Numbered from the stretch's first letter, positions 22,419 through 36,200 are shown. The stretch: DNA of 64,000 bases from Edaphochlamys debaryana (GCA_016858145.1 JAEHOE010000157.1:124001-188000); one strand, 5' to 3'. Numbers and translations: made by a program. Notes: generated from the letters alone by a model not told the origin.

Positions 22419-24288
22419 CTAGCTCGCCGCCTCCACCTCCGCCTCCGCCTCCACCCCCGCCCGCCCGCACTCGGCCTTGTGCCCGCCCCGCCAGTGCGCC
22501 TGCTGGCAGCCCACACAGCAGTACCGCACACCCCGGCAGCCGGCGCACTGCTTCAGGGGCAGCGCGCACTCCGCCCCAGCGCCCAGGGCGTCGCAGCGCG
22601 GGTTCCCGCACACCCGCAGCGCCGCAGGGGGCCAAGAGCTGCCGCCGCCCCCGCCGCCGCCCCTGTCCCCAAACGCCGCCGCCCACTGCCGCTGGCGGTA
22701 CTGGCGGTCGCCGGGCCCAAACAGGCCCCTCTCCATGGCGCTCCGCCTCGCCGCCGCCATGACCAGCGGGCCCAGCCGGTCTAGGTCGTCGGGCCAGCGA
22801 GCATTCGCCAGAGCCGCCCCAGCCGGAGACTGTGTCAGGACGATGGGCTTTGGGGGCACGGTGGCGGCTGTGACAGCCCGGCCGCCGTCCAGCGACAGGA
22901 CGCCCTCACTCCATGTGCTGGTGCTCCTACTGCCGCCGCCTTGCAGCGGCGGGCCCGGCCAGTACCAGCCCGGGACCAGGTGCCTCAGCTGCTGGTCGCT
23001 GGAGAGCACGAAGATGGCGTTTGTATAAGGTTGGCTGAGACCTGCATTCGCGCGCTCCCAAGCTGCATTGGCACCGGCACCTCCCCCCGTGCGCGTTGCA
23101 TCTGCAACGGCGTCAAGAGCCGCCAACGCCCGCTGCGGCGCCGCCGCCTCCAGCGCCGCCGGGGAGCAGCGGCACGCGAAGCAGCACACGATCTCGCCCA
23201 GACTCGCGGTATGCTCCAGCGTCTGCTCAATGGGGGGCGGGGTCCAGCCGCCGCCAGCTCCTCCGGAGGAGGTGCGGTATGCCTTCAGCGCCGCCGCCGC
23301 CTCGTCTGCCAGAGCCGTCGCCAGCTGCATCGCCGCCACCCCGCACCAGTCCACCACCTCCCCCAGCCGCCGCCGTGACTCCGCCAGCGCAGCCGCCTCC
23401 ACCGCATCGGCACCGGCCCCAAGCTCCGCCAGCGCCGCCCACCCGGCGTCCGCAATCGGTTGAGCGGCGAGGAGGGAGGTGGCGATGTTGAAGGCCGGGG
23501 ACTTGGGGCCCAGCAGCAGCTGGGCGGGCCCTTCGCGGCAGATGCGGCGCGGCCGGTCTCCCCCGCTGTGCCCCCCATCCTCGCCGCCTCCCGCCTCGCC
23601 AGCTTGGCCAGCGTCACGAGCACCCCCAGCGCCTCCTGGGCGGGCCAGGGCCGGAGCGGGGGGCCCTCGTCCCCCTCCGCGCCAGTGGATCCACCACCGC
23701 CAGGGGACGCCTGCCGCCTCCGCTCGCGCTCCTGCTGCCACCACTGCCGCACGCTCGGGGCAATGGTCGCCGGGAGCAGGAAACGGGCTAGGTTAGCGAA
23801 GTGCTGGACGGCCAGGTTGGAGTCCGAGATAAGGGGCGCCGGGTGACTAAGGTAGCCCCTCTCCGCCGCCCAGCGGAGCGCTCGGTCTAGGGCGGGGGCC
23901 CAGCCGCTGAGGTGCAGGGCCCCCTGGGCCGCGGCCCGCTGGGCGGGGCTCAGCGGGGTCCACACACCAACCTCCGAGGCACCCACACCCGTCTTGAAGC
24001 TGTAGGCACAACAGGTGGAGGCAGGGTCAGTCAGCTGCGCCCGCCACACTGAGCTGGCCCCGTGGTCTTCTTTTGCTATGACACCCCTGCCCCCGCCAAC
24101 CTTCGACGACCAAGTAAGGTCATGGAGCCTACCGGCTTAAGCGGCCCAACCACCCACCCTACCTGCCCCTGCACCCCCACCAACCTGTCGTCCACGTAGA
24201 GGGCCATGCTCATTAGCGGTATCGCAAGGTGCGGCCACTGGCAGCCAGCAAGTACCACACGGTTGGCCATTGCGCGGAGCAGCCAGCC
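21755..24288 (-). repeat. Inverted segmental duplication, right copy
   Basis: Counterpart of 1-2345. It includes the two 3'-most exons of the MYND gene (24288-24185 and 23999-22419) and the downstream matched segment 21755-21850. Matching exon borders show that the duplication copied genomic DNA with its intron, not a retrocopy. Confidence 0.75.
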
Positions 24289-26504
24289 CTGGGGTTGGCA
24301 CGGGTGGGGTGATTTGCAGGCGGGGAGGAAGAGTGAGCTGCAGGGGGCCCACGGGCCCACCACACACACCGCCAACGCAGTTCAATGCGTGCGTAGCATG
24401 CGCACAGCACCTGCAGCCTCAGGATGCTGGGTAGGCAGGCGGACAAGTGGGCCCAGTTGGCGGCGTTAATGCGGAGCCTGTGGGGGACGGGCGTGGGGCA
24501 GGCCGTCGCTCAAGGTTTGTTCCGCACACTCAAGCCCCTGCTTGGGCTAAGCTGGCTCAGAGACCACTTAGGCCAGCCACTACAGCCACCCACTGGCACT
24601 GCGTGCTCACTGGTAAGCAGGCCACAGTGGTTCACTCTACCTGTATGTACCTGGGCCACGGTCCACCCAGACCCTACGCCTACTCCGCCTCATCCACACC
24701 TGGCGCTGGCCATCATCTGTAGCCAGGTCACCGCCTCCCACATCCACGGCTTGGGCTCGCGCTGAGGGACCCCCAGTGCCGCCAGCGCCTCCGCCCGCCG
24801 CCCCAGTGCTTCTGCCGCTCCCGCCAGCGCCTCAACTGCAAAGGGCATGTCGGGCAGGACCAGGTACAGGCCTGGAGGGTCGTCGTCTGGGTCGCCCAGC
24901 CTTGCCATGCCGCTTGTGAGGCCAGAGTAGTCGCCCCCCGCCGCCGCGCATGCGACCTGGGGAAAGTGGGATGCATCAGCACTCAGTGCTCAACACTGAC
25001 TCGACCGCTCGCCCAGTTTGGGAAGCCATTGAGCAAGGGCCGCCAGTACCCCACCGCCTCACTGCCCCACCATGAGCTTGAGCACCTCTGTAATCTGCAG
25101 TGTGGGCCCCAGGACCAGGCGCAGGGCCCGGGGCTGCAGGAGGGGCCAGAGCGGCTTTATGGTCGCCTCCACACCTTTGACAGCCTCAGGTGGCTCCAAG
25201 TCTGGGCCACAGGAGGGCCCCGGCCTTGAGGGGCTGCCGCCGCTGGGATCGGCCGTGTGACCTCCCACCCCTGCTGGTGGGGCCTGCCATGACGCTGTCA
25301 ATGCCGGGGTCTCCGGGCGCCACCTCCCGAGCTGCTCCAGTGCTGCACGCCGCAGCCGCAGCGCCTGGGGCCGCGTGAGGTGGTGCCGTACGTCCTCGGG
25401 TTCCAGCCAGGGGCCCAGGTAGCTGTGCATGGCTGTGGGAGTACGGACGAAGGCAGACTGCATCAGCAGTAGTCGCTCACTGTATCGGGAGAGCTTCGTG
25501 GCCTGTGGTGAGACGGGCGGCGGCAGGGGTGCCGCCAGAAAGGCCGCGAGGAGAACCTCCAGAGCAGGCCCAACCCACGGAGGGCCGTGTCGATGCGATG
25601 AGCCAGGCGCCTCGACGTTGCCATGTGCATGTCCAGTGCCCCAGCCTCTCGGCACAAGCCCAGCACCATGTAGGTCATCTGCTCCAGGTACATCAGGAGG
25701 AAAGCGCCCTGTTCCGCTGTTCCGGTGAGCCCAGCCATCTCCGCCGGAGACAGGTTCTGGTTGACCACCTGGCCCATTGCGACCTTGTGCAACTTAGACT
25801 GCTGGGGTGTGACCGGCACTACCCGCCCTTGGGGACGCCGCTGCAGGCTCTTCCGCCTCCGCCACCTCTAGCCCCTGTTCGCCCGCCCGGGGCCACAGCC
25901 GCTCCCGGACGAAGCGCGCGGCCCCCGCCAGGGCGGCAAAGGTGCGCGGCTCCGACAGCTGCTCCGCCACCGCCGCCCAGTCGCCGTCGCGGCGCGTCTC
26001 GTGCGCCAAGACCCCGACGACTGAGCCTAGAGCCGTGACGCAAAAGCTCAGGCATATCCAGCACGCCCAGCTCGGGCCATCATAGCCGAGACGCGCCAGC
26101 ACCGCCGAGATGGGCTCCGCCGCTGCGCCCCCCGCGGCCACTTCCGATCCCGGGGCCTCGAGCTGGGGACTTCGCAGCCGCTCGCTGCTATCATAAGCGA
26201 GGACATTCTCCAAAAGCTGGATCGCGCGGCTGACCAGCTGCGTCGCGAGGATGGCTTGCAGCTCGCCTTCCGGGTTTGCCCGTCCGTTATACAGTCGAAC
26301 TTGAGTATTTCTTGAAACTAGATCTCCGGCATGTTCGGCATCACGTCTAGTCCAGCTAGCTAGGATGCTCGCGGGTCCGCTCTCGAGCAGCGAGTTTAGC
26401 GTGTTGACAGTGTGGCCAACCCAGCTAGTCGGGGGCAGCGCAACTTTAAACATGGATGCAGCACAAGAGACTACAGGGTTTAAGTGGCAGAAGTGGCCAT
26501 ACAT
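22419..26504 (-). CDS. MYND zinc-finger protein, full-length copy with frame discrepancies
   Basis: Exons on the minus strand: 26504-25866, 25801 to about 25.6 kb, about 25.5 kb to 25071, 24956-24700, 24477-24411, 24288-24185, 23999-22419. The ATG at 26504 opens a frame of 213 codons ending GEQGLE, which joins QSKLHKV in phase across a 64-nt intron. The later exons give helical Ala/Leu/Arg-rich sequence, then the MYND finger QCAGCRGVRYCCVGCQQAHW plus H-X3-C, and a stop at 22419. Two problems stand out. Near 23540-23555 this copy has two extra bases compared with the + strand copy, which shifts the frame in a linker. Near 25560 the frame changes by one without a clean GT-AG pair. Either the model misses an intron, the assembly has indels, or the gene is decaying. 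The partner-binding role is inferred from the finger only. Confidence 0.6.
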
Positions 26505-27210
26505 GCCCCTGAGGCGCGTGGCGCACGCATGCGCTGCCCCTCCCCCCCCGCCTCCTCGCCCCTGCGAGCAGAGAACCCCCCCCTCCTCGCGGCTGCCCCT
26601 AGGTTAGCCCCTGCCTCGGCGATGCGCATTGCTGGCACCCTGCCTTCTTCTCTCGCGTTGCGACAGCGCGCTCAGCGCATCCCCCTTCGTCAGCGTTCGG
26701 ACTACGCTGCACGGCCCCTGCGAGCACAGAAACCCTCCTCCTCGCGCTTCCCCCCTCCTTTGCCGCCTCCCCCCCTCTCGCCGCCCCCCGCCAACCCACC
26801 TCCCCAGGTCCCCAACATGCCCCGCCCATCGTGCAGCGCCCCCTTACTCCATCACTTGCCCCAAGCATCTGACATCTTGCAGTCCAACCGCTTCCGTTAC
26901 CAGATGGACCGGTGCTTGTACTCCCGTCGCCCCCCCCCCCCCCCCGCTGCCCCGGGCTCACAAGGACATGGAACACTGCCAGTATTACAGGCGACTTCAA
27001 CCTGCGCCTGCGCCACCTGCCTGCGCCTGCGCCCTCCTGCTTCGCCTCCTGCCTTTGCCGTCCCGCACATCGTCAAGTTGCAGCCATGCTAGCCACTATG
27101 AAAAAAGTGAATACCGGTATGCGGCCCACACCACAATTGTGCCAGTTGCAGCGTTGCAAAGTGCACGGGTGCAGATGTCCATATGCCCTGGAGCCGCCCC
27201 CCATGACCGC
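26505..27210. other. Intergenic region between MYND and HET/ankyrin genes
   Basis: Both neighbours are on the minus strand. It holds the 3' UTR of the ankyrin gene and the promoter of the MYND gene. An imperfect direct repeat of about 40 bp (CCCCTGCGAGCA core) lies at about 26565-26605 and 26715-26755. No gene is seen. Confidence 0.55.
26985..26989 (-). promoter_or_regulatory. Candidate poly(A) signal TGTAA for the HET/ankyrin gene
   Basis: TTACA on the + strand, about 220 bases after the stop codon at 27211. It matches the chlorophycean poly(A) signal in a plausible place. Confidence 0.4.
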
Positions 27211-30200
27211 CTACGCCGCGAGCTTCGGGGCAGCGGGCTTCGCAGCAGCACCCGGCGGCGGCGGCGGCGGCTTGGCACCCGACGCCGACGCCCGCGGCTT
27301 GGGGGGCGCATCAGGCGCCGCCCCCGCCGGCCCCGCCGGCGGCTTGGCGGCGGCGGGTGGCTTTGGCGCCGCCGCACCCCCTGCCGCTGCCGCCTCCGCA
27401 GACGGCGGCGGAGCGGCATGGCCCGTGGACGAGGGCCGCCGGGGCAGCGGCGGCACCGCCTCCTCGCTGGCGGCGGCGACGGCGCCGCCGCGGGCGTCGG
27501 CGGAGGCGGCGCGGTGGGAGGCGGAGGGCGGCCTGGCGGCGGCGGCGCCGCTAGGGCCGCCAGCGCCAGAGGCAGACGGCGGCCGTGGGACTGGGGCAGC
27601 GGCGGAAGGGCCTCCCATGGCGGAGGGGGGCCTGGGGGCAGGCGCCGCCAGGGCAGATGGGGGCCGCATTGCGCCGGCGGGCAGGCCAGGGTTGGACAGG
27701 CGGGAGGCCGGCCCCGGCGGCGGCACACCCGAGTGGGAGGCGCGGGGCGGGACCGACGGCGGCGGGGTGCGGGCAGCGGAGGCGGGCCGGCTGCCGGGGG
27801 CGGGGGCAGGCAGGGGGCGGGCCGACGGCGGCCGGCTGCCGCCAGCGGCGCCGCCGGGTGCCATGCCGGCCTCGGCGGAGGCGGCGGCGGCTGCCTCGGC
27901 GGCGGTCTCGGCGGCGGCCTTGGCGGCGGCGGCGATGGCGATGGGGTCGGGGCCGTCGGCGTGGGTGCGGACGCGGCCCTCGTCCTGTGTGGGGGGAAGG
28001 GGGTGGGGGGTGTTGATGGGGATCAGGAGCACGGGGCAGGAGGGAGGTCGGCAGGTGGGGTGCGGTTGGACTCACTGGGAACAAAGAGGGAAACCTGTGC
28101 TTAGGGCGTTAGGTAGGGCGTTGGTGTGTCCACTGTGCTGGTGTGATGCACGCATGTGCGTCCCCGCATGCAGTGACTGTCCCATGCTCCCAATTTCCCT
28201 CCTTCCCCCTCTCCCCTCTCCCGCCTCACCGGTGTGGTCACGGGGCGGAAGGACGCCGCCACGAGGCGCTGCAGCGGCGCCGGGGGGGCGGGGGCGGCGG
28301 GGGCTTGCATGGGGAGCGCCACGAAGGGGGGGAGGGGGGGCAGCTTGGCGGAGTCTGGGGGGGAGGGAAGTGAGGGAAGAAGGTCACGAGGGGGGGGGGG
28401 GGTATGCCACGAGCGGGGAAATGGACGATGGCGCCACCACCCTCCTGCATTCAAACCCCCATCTGCTGCCAATACTGTCAGGTAGTCCTCGCCCTCCCCT
28501 CCCCTCCCCCCTCCCCCTTTCCCCTCCCCCCCCCACCTGCCGCCGACACTGTCAGGTACTCCTCCAGGCCGCAGTACTCCTCCCCTCCCCCCCCCCCCCC
28601 TTTCCCCCCCACCTGCCGTCGACACGGTCAGGTACTCCTCCCCTCCCCCCCCCCTTTCCCCCCCACCTGCCGTCGACACGGTCAGGTACTTCCTCCCCTC
28701 CCCCCCCCCCTTTCCCCCCCACCTGCCGTCGACACGGTCAGGTACTCCTCCCCTCCCCTCCCCTTTCCCCCCCCCACCTGCCGCCGACACGGTCAGGTAC
28801 TCCTCCAGGCCGCAGTCCTTCTTGGCCACATCCAGGGGGGTCTTGCCGGCCTGGGGGGGAGGAGGCAGGAAGGGAGGGTCGGAGCAGAGGGTCAGGCAGG
28901 GGCCGCAGGACACATACCCGGTCGCAAGAGAGGAAGTTGCCCCGCACATTGACCCCTTGACTTGCCCCTCCCCCCTCCCCTCTTTCCCCCTCCCCTCCCC
29001 TTTTCCCCTCCCCTTTTCCCCTCCCCTCTTCCACCCCCTTCCCCCCACCTTGTTCTTGACCCGCTTGTCCGCCCCCGCCGCCAGCAGCGCCTCCACCATG
29101 TCCTTGTGGCCCCGGGCGGCGGCGTTGTGAAGGGGGGTGTCGCCCCACTGAGGAGCCGGGGATCGGACAGGGGTTCGGGCAACCGACCGGACAGGGGGGA
29201 CAGACAGGGGACCGGATGGGGAGCCCCCTCTTTGCCACCTGAGGTATGCCTCCCGGTCTCTCGCCCTAATATAAATCCCGCCCTCCCCTCCCGCCCCACC
29301 CCACCTTGTCCGCCACGTGCAGCCGCGCCCCCGCCGCCAGCAACTCCTTGACCACCTCCACCTGTCAGGGGGGGTGGGGGTTAAGGAGAGGAGTTGGGGG
29401 GGACGAGGGAGGCCCAAGTGGCGACAAAGCGCTGACCGCAACACCTAACAGACCCCCCCTGGCCCCCTCCCCCCTCCGCGGCCGCACCTGTCCCGTGTAG
29501 GCGGCGATGCATATGGGCGTGTAGGAGTCCTGGGGCGGGCGGAGGGGGGGATCGGAAGAAGGAAGGGAGAGGCTGAATTGAAGCGAGCGATAAAGGCTGA
29601 GTATCGGGCGGTCAGACATCCGCATCCGCAGCCGAAACTGTCTCCTCCCCACAACGCATGGTCTGCTCCCGCCTCCCCGCCTCCCTCCCCCGCCCTCTCG
29701 CCCCCCCCCCCAGGCCCACCTTGTTCCCCGCGTCCTTGTGCGCCCCCGCCGCCAGCAGCAGCTTCACCACCTCGGCCTGGCCCTCCTGGAGGCGGGGGGG
29801 TAGAGGGAGAGGCGATGAAGGAGTGAGGGCTTAAAAGGGCGTGGAGGAAGAGGCAATAAAAGTAATGGAGGCTGAAAAAACCAGCGCTGAATGATCGTCA
29901 TGTGATAAGCTCCGGCCGGCCACCTGCCGAACCGCTCGCTGCACAACCCACCTTGCCTTTGCACCCCCTCCCCCACCAAAAACGCGCCCGCTTAGACGCA
30001 CACACCTGTGAGGCGACGTACAGCGGCGTGGCTCCGCTCTGCTTGGCTGCGTTTATATTGGACCCTCCCTCTATCAGCACCCGCACCACCTCCACACGGC
30101 CCTCCTGGGGGGGTGGGGGAGTCGGGGGAGAAGGCAGGGGACGGGGGGGACGGGGCATTCCTGCGTCCATCTGCTGCTGAGCGGAAGCACGTCCCCTCGC

Positions 30201-33200
30201 CCCACCTCCTGGAAGCCCCGCGCTCCGGCGCTGCCCCCAGTGCCACTCTCAGACTATTGCCCCCAGTCCACGCCCTCGACCCCCCCCCTCCTCCCCCCCC
30301 CCCCCCCGCCCGGCCCCGTGCATGCCTACGCACCACAATGCTGTACCCCCCCGCCGCCCCCCTCCGCCCTCCCCCCACTCTCATCCCCCCACCTGCGCCG
30401 CCACGAACAGGGGCGTGCTGCCGTCCGCCAGCCCCGCCTCCCGCGCCGCCCCCGCCGCCAGTAGGTACCGCACCACCTCCACGTCCCCCCGCTGGGCGCC
30501 CACGAAGAGCGGGGTGGCGCCAGACTGGGGGCGAAGGGGGGGGGGAGCGGGGGGGAAAGCGTGTGTGTATGCGTCGGCACGGGAAGGCGAAACACCTCCA
30601 CGTCCCCCCGCTGGGCGCCCACGAACAGGGGGGTGGCGCCAGACTGGGGTGGGTGGGTGGGGGGGAGGGGGGGTTGGAGGCAGGGGGGGGAGGAAGGGGC
30701 GGAAGGTGAGGGAGGTGGCGGAGGAGGCACCCCCGCATCAGGCGATCCCGCAACTGGCCAAGCATTCAGCAACCCCAACGCTCCGCCGGCACACCCAAGC
30801 AGTAGGAGCGACGGGTGGTGTGTACCGGTAAGGCAGTGCTGGGTCGCAATCAACACGAGCTCGTGACTTCCCCTCACCCTGCCCCAGGCGTGGGTCAGGC
30901 CCCCATGTCATAGTCCTCCCCCCCGACCCTGTCCGCCCCCTCCTCCCCCCCGTCCACGCTTCCTACCGGCTTGGCCGCCTCCTTGTTGGCCCCAACCTCC
31001 AGCAGCAGCCGCACCACCTCCTCCTGACCCTCCTGGGCGGCCACGAACAGGGGCGTGGCGCCGTCCTGGTGGGTGGCGGGGGGGCGGGGGGTGGAGAGCG
31101 ACGCAAGGCGTGAAGTCAGGGAGGGAGTGGGTTGTGGGGGCAGGGGCGCGGGCTGTCGCTTCCGCACCCTGGAGGTGCCCAGGCCCAGGCAGGCCCGGGT
31201 ACGGCACCGCACCCAGTGCCGCACCCAGGCGCTCTACCTCCAGCCTGTCTACCCGCGTTGTACCCCCTCCCGTCTCCCCACCGCTTTGGCCGCCTCCTTG
31301 TTGGCCCCCGCCGCCAGCAGCAGCCGCACCACCTCCATCCGCCCCTCTTGCGCCGCCACGAACAGGGGCGTGGCGCCCTCCTGCATCAGGGAGAGCAACC
31401 CGAATGAAAACATTGTAAAAACGCAGATGCGGTACGGGTTGAAGACGCTGAGGATGCCGGTATGAGAGGGCGCCAAGCGCCAAGTGCTATCCTGGGCTTG
31501 GTAGGCGGCTGCAACTCCCCAGTCCCGACACGGCAAGCAACCCCGGGCGTCTGGACGGTAGGCAGAGGCACGAGCGGATACAATCAGGCTACGGCTGGGC
31601 ATGCCACTGATGTCATCAGACAGGCGCTCACCTGCCCTGCACCGCCCTCGGCCTGCGGACAGGGGACAGGGGACAGGGGAAGGGGGGCAGGGGAAGGGGG
31701 GCAGACCGATGCGAGACGAGTGGGGATCGTGGAAGAACAGCAAAGGGCCTCGCTCCCTAGTACGTGCGTCCCGCCCCGCCCCGGGGTGTCGCCGTGAACA
31801 CGCAGCCCTGGCAGTGCCTCCACCCCACCCGCCCGCAGGTAACGTTCAAGCCCCACCAAAGCCCCCTTCAAGCCCACCCCCAACGCCCCACCTCTGGAAG
31901 CGCCGCCTCCCCCGCCTCCCCTGTCCTGCCTGCCCTTCTATTCGACCCCCACACCTTTGGCAGCGCCGCCTCCCTCCCACCTCCCACCCCAATCCCCACC
32001 CCCCACCTCTGGCAGCGCGGCCTCCTTGTTGGCCCCCGCCGCCAGCAGCAGCCGCACCGCCCCAGCGCGGCCGCTCTGGGAGGCTATGAACAGGGGGGTG
32101 GCACCGTCCTGGGGGGGGGGGGGCAGAAGGGGGGGGAGTAAGGTGTCCGCGTGTCAGTGAGCTCAATGCACGGCAGGGTGGAAGCCCGTACACAGCCCAG
32201 CACATGGCGAGCGCCCAGCCAATGACGATGGCGACTGGGCAGCGCAATGCTAAGGTACCCGAACCCGGCCTCATAGCCCCAGCCCCCCGTTGCTTGCCTT
32301 CTTGCGCGCGTCCTTGACCGCCCCGGCCTCCAGCAGGGCCGCCACCACATCGTCATGGCCCTTCCAGGCGGCGATGTAGAGGGGCGTGCGGCCGGCCTGG
32401 GGGGGGGGGCGTAGGGGGGAAGGGAGGGAGAGGGATGTGGAGGCAGGAAGAGGACGGGCGCAGTGCGTACCGCAGCCCCTCCCTCACTGGCTGTACGTCA
32501 CCGCTGACCACCCACACCGTCCCCGTCCTGCTTGAGAGACGAACCCCGCCCCCTTCGCTCTCCCCCCCCCCCCCCGCCCCCCCCCCCCACCTCGTCCTGG
32601 TACTCGGTGTTGGCCCCTGCCGCCCCCTCCTGCTCATGACACGAACCCATACGCGCCCTCCCCCGCCCCCCCGCCCCCCCCCCCCCACACACACCTCGTC
32701 CTGGTACTCCGTGTTGGCCCCCGCCGCCAGGAGGTCGGCAGTGGTGTAGGGGTCGTTGGCGTGGGCGGCGGCAAGCAGCTGGGGGGGAAGGGGGAGGGGA
32801 GGGGCGGGAGGGGAAGGGGAATTGGGGTCAGGAAGGTGAAGTCATGACGTTTCGGTTGGAGGTGGAAGCCGGGACGGAGTGCAGACTGAGCGAGGCCATC
32901 AAGGACCGTCCGCTCCCTGCCCCCCCCCCCCCCCACCTGTGCGTCCTCCTCGATGAAGGGCACCAGGGGGCCCAGCCCCAGGCGCGCGGCCATAGTCACC
33001 AGCTGCCGCCTCGTGGCGCCGGCCACTCGGATGAGGTCCTGGGGGGGGGAAGGGAAGGGGCGAGGTAGGTAGGGGCGGGTGTGTGGCCGTGATGGGTTGC
33101 GTACAAGCGCGCTGAGCTAGGGGACAAGGGCACGAGGTCACGAGTTCAGGAGGGGTTAGCGTTGGTCGCCAGCTGTCTACAGTAGGTGGGGTGGGGGGTG

Positions 33201-36200
33201 GGGCGAGGGTTCAACAGGGTATGCGCCTCCGCCTGCAGTGACCAGCTTCTCTCCCTCATCTGCCCCCCTGACCGCGCCCCCCCCCCCACCTGCAGGGCCT
33301 CCAGCAGTCCCAGCGGCGAGCGCTGGTCCAGCTGCTTCCTGGGGGGGAGGGGGGGGAAGGGGTAGAGGAGGCGGATGGGTTAGACGGAGGAGCCCACATT
33401 CCCCATGCGCCCTCTATGTACCCCACCTTTCCCCCTCCCACCACCGAGGCCCCAAGTCCCTTAGGCCGCCCCCTGCCCCCCTCAGCAACACCCACCAGCA
33501 GAAGTACGAGTAGATGGCCCACACCAGATCGCCCAGATCCCATGCCTGGTAGATGTTGGAGTGGGCCTCCTCCAGGTAGCCCTGACAGGGGGGGGGAGAG
33601 AGGGAGGAGGGGGAGGGAGAGGGGGAGAGATGGGTGATGTCAGGGACGGGGGCAAGGGGCTCGGGGTTTGAGCAACGGCGTCGGTCATCGCAGCTTGGGG
33701 GGGTATCAAAGGGAGGTGGGCTGAATCGGTTGGACCGTATGACGAGCCCCCGCAGGCCCCCCCCTCCCCCTCTCACCCCCCCCCCCCCACACCTGCAGCC
33801 AGGAGCTGGTGGGTGCCTCGCCCCCGACACGTGCCCCAACACCCATACACACCCCTCCACAACCCCTCCGCCCCCTCCCCCTCTCACCCCCCCCCCCACA
33901 CCTGCAGCCAGGAGCTGGTGGGTGCCTCGCCCCCGACACGTGCCCCAACACCCATACACACCCCTCCACAACCCCTCCGCCCCCTCCCCCTCTCAACCCC
34001 CCCCCCCCCACCTGCAGCCAGGAGCTGGTGGGTGCCTCCGCCAGGGTGGAGGAGGACTGCCAAATGCCCACTGCCATCTCGAACAGGGAGGCCACCTGGG
34101 GGGAGGGGGGGAGGGGGGAACAATGAAAGAGGCCGAAAGAGGGTCGCGGCCCGGCGTCATGCCCCTCCCCCCCCCCTGCACCGCCCTCACCCCTTGGCTC
34201 CGTGCGTCCTCCCCCCCCTCATACACACACACTGCACAAATACTTATCACGCGCCGACCCTACGCATCCTAAACATACACATACACCTGCTCCTCTCCCT
34301 AAGTCTACCCCCCCCACACACACCTTCCTCCGCACCCCCGCCCCATCGTCCCACCGCCACCCCCCCACACACACCTGCTCCTCCAGCCCCTCCGCCACGT
34401 GCATGCTGCCCGTCTGTACGGCAGCTGCCATGGGCGCCACCACGGCATCCAGCAGCGCCCCAGCCTCCGCGCCTTTAGGGGGGGGAGGAGAGGAGGGGGG
34501 AGGGAGGGTGGCATGGGGGGATGAGAGCAAGGACCGAGCAAACGGTCAGATGAAACACCCTAACTGCGGCTCGAAGGAAGAGGGAAGCGGAAGACAGGGC
34601 GATGCCGACGGGAGCTGGTCGCGACAACGGGAAGCCCTCGATCCCAAGCCCCCCCCCCTGCCGTACAGATCCGCCACGCACCAAGGATCTTCTTGTAGAT
34701 GGACGAGGCGCTCTTGTCCTCCGTGCTCTTGAGGATGGCGTCCGCCACCATGCCCAGCCAGGCCTCCAGGGACCTGACAGGGGGGGGGATAGGGGGGGGG
34801 GGGGGAAGAGGGATGTGGGCAGGGTCAGGTGGGATGCGTGTGGGGATGTGGAGGATCCAGGGAGCAAGGGCGAGTAGCTGCGACTCCATACCTTTTTCCG
34901 CCAGCCCCACACTCGCACCCCAAACCTATGTCCAAATCCCCCACCCCCACCCCCCACGCCCCCCAAGTTACCCCACCACCCAGCCCCCACCCCCAGCTCC
35001 CCCTGCTCACAGCCACTCGCACAGCTGCTCCCCCCGGCCGTATCGGCTCATGCGCTCCGCCAGCGTCCAGACGCGCGAGAAGTACTCGCGGCCAGCAACC
35101 ACGGTCTTGGAGAAGATGATGTCTGGAGGGGGTGCGGTAGGGGGATGTCAGGGGGGGAGGGGGAGGGGTTGTTTGTTGCTGAACGGGGGGTAGCTGAGCG
35201 GGAGGGTATGGGAGGTCGATACAGGCGAATGAGTAGGGAGGAGGCGGCAACCGCCCTTGAGGCCAGCACACAACTCCCGCCCCTTACGGAGCCAGACAGC
35301 TCTGTCCGTATGGCGGCGGGCCTTGCGGTTCCACGCGCGGGGCCGGTAGTGCCGCGGGCACCGGTGTGGACTCCTCTGCTCTTTGCCCGTTTCCCTCCCC
35401 TTCTCCCCTCCGTGCCTTCGCCCCCCCTTGCCCCCTCCTCCCCCCCGCCCCCACCTGCCACTGCGGAGGCGATGGCGGTCTTTATGGAGGCGTTGGGCTC
35501 CGCAGCCCTGCGGTGGGAGGATGGTGGGAGCGATGGGAGGGCCGAAAGATTGAGCAGAGGTGGTGGTGGTAATGGTGGTTGGGAGGGGGGGTCCCAGCCA
35601 TTCCCCGCCGCCAGTCCCTGCCACCATTATGGCCTGTTATGCCCCCTGGACCGTATCATGCCTTGGCGTGCTGCTAATCCCTTGCCCCCCCCCCCCCCCG
35701 CCCCCCCCCCCACCTCCGCTTGAGCACCCGCTCTGCCTTGCTCAGCAGCACCCGCACCACCCCCTCCGAGGGCAGGCCGTGGAAGGAGGGGACCACCACC
35801 ATGGCGCGGGCGCGGGCGTAGAAGACCTGACAAGGCGGGGGGGGGGGTGACAGGTCAGACACAGGGGCAAGGGGGAGGGGAGGAGGGGACCACCACCATG
35901 GCGCGGGCGCGGGCGTAGAAGACCTGTGGAAAGGGAAGGTTGATGGGGGGGGAGGGGGAAAAGGGGGAGAGGTAGGGGGTGCAGGAGTGGCCAGTGGTAG
36001 GCTGGGGAACAGCTGGTTACAGCTGGGCTGGCTGGGGGAGGTAGCAGGTACAGGGGAGGCCGGCCGGCAAGGAAGGCCTCCCGGTTGTACGACCCCATGC
36101 CCGCAGTGCCGTAGTGCCGTACCGCCGTACCACCGTACCTTGGATCGCAGCACCTCTACAATGGCGGGCCGGCAGTACTGGGGCGCGCAGCACCTGGGTG

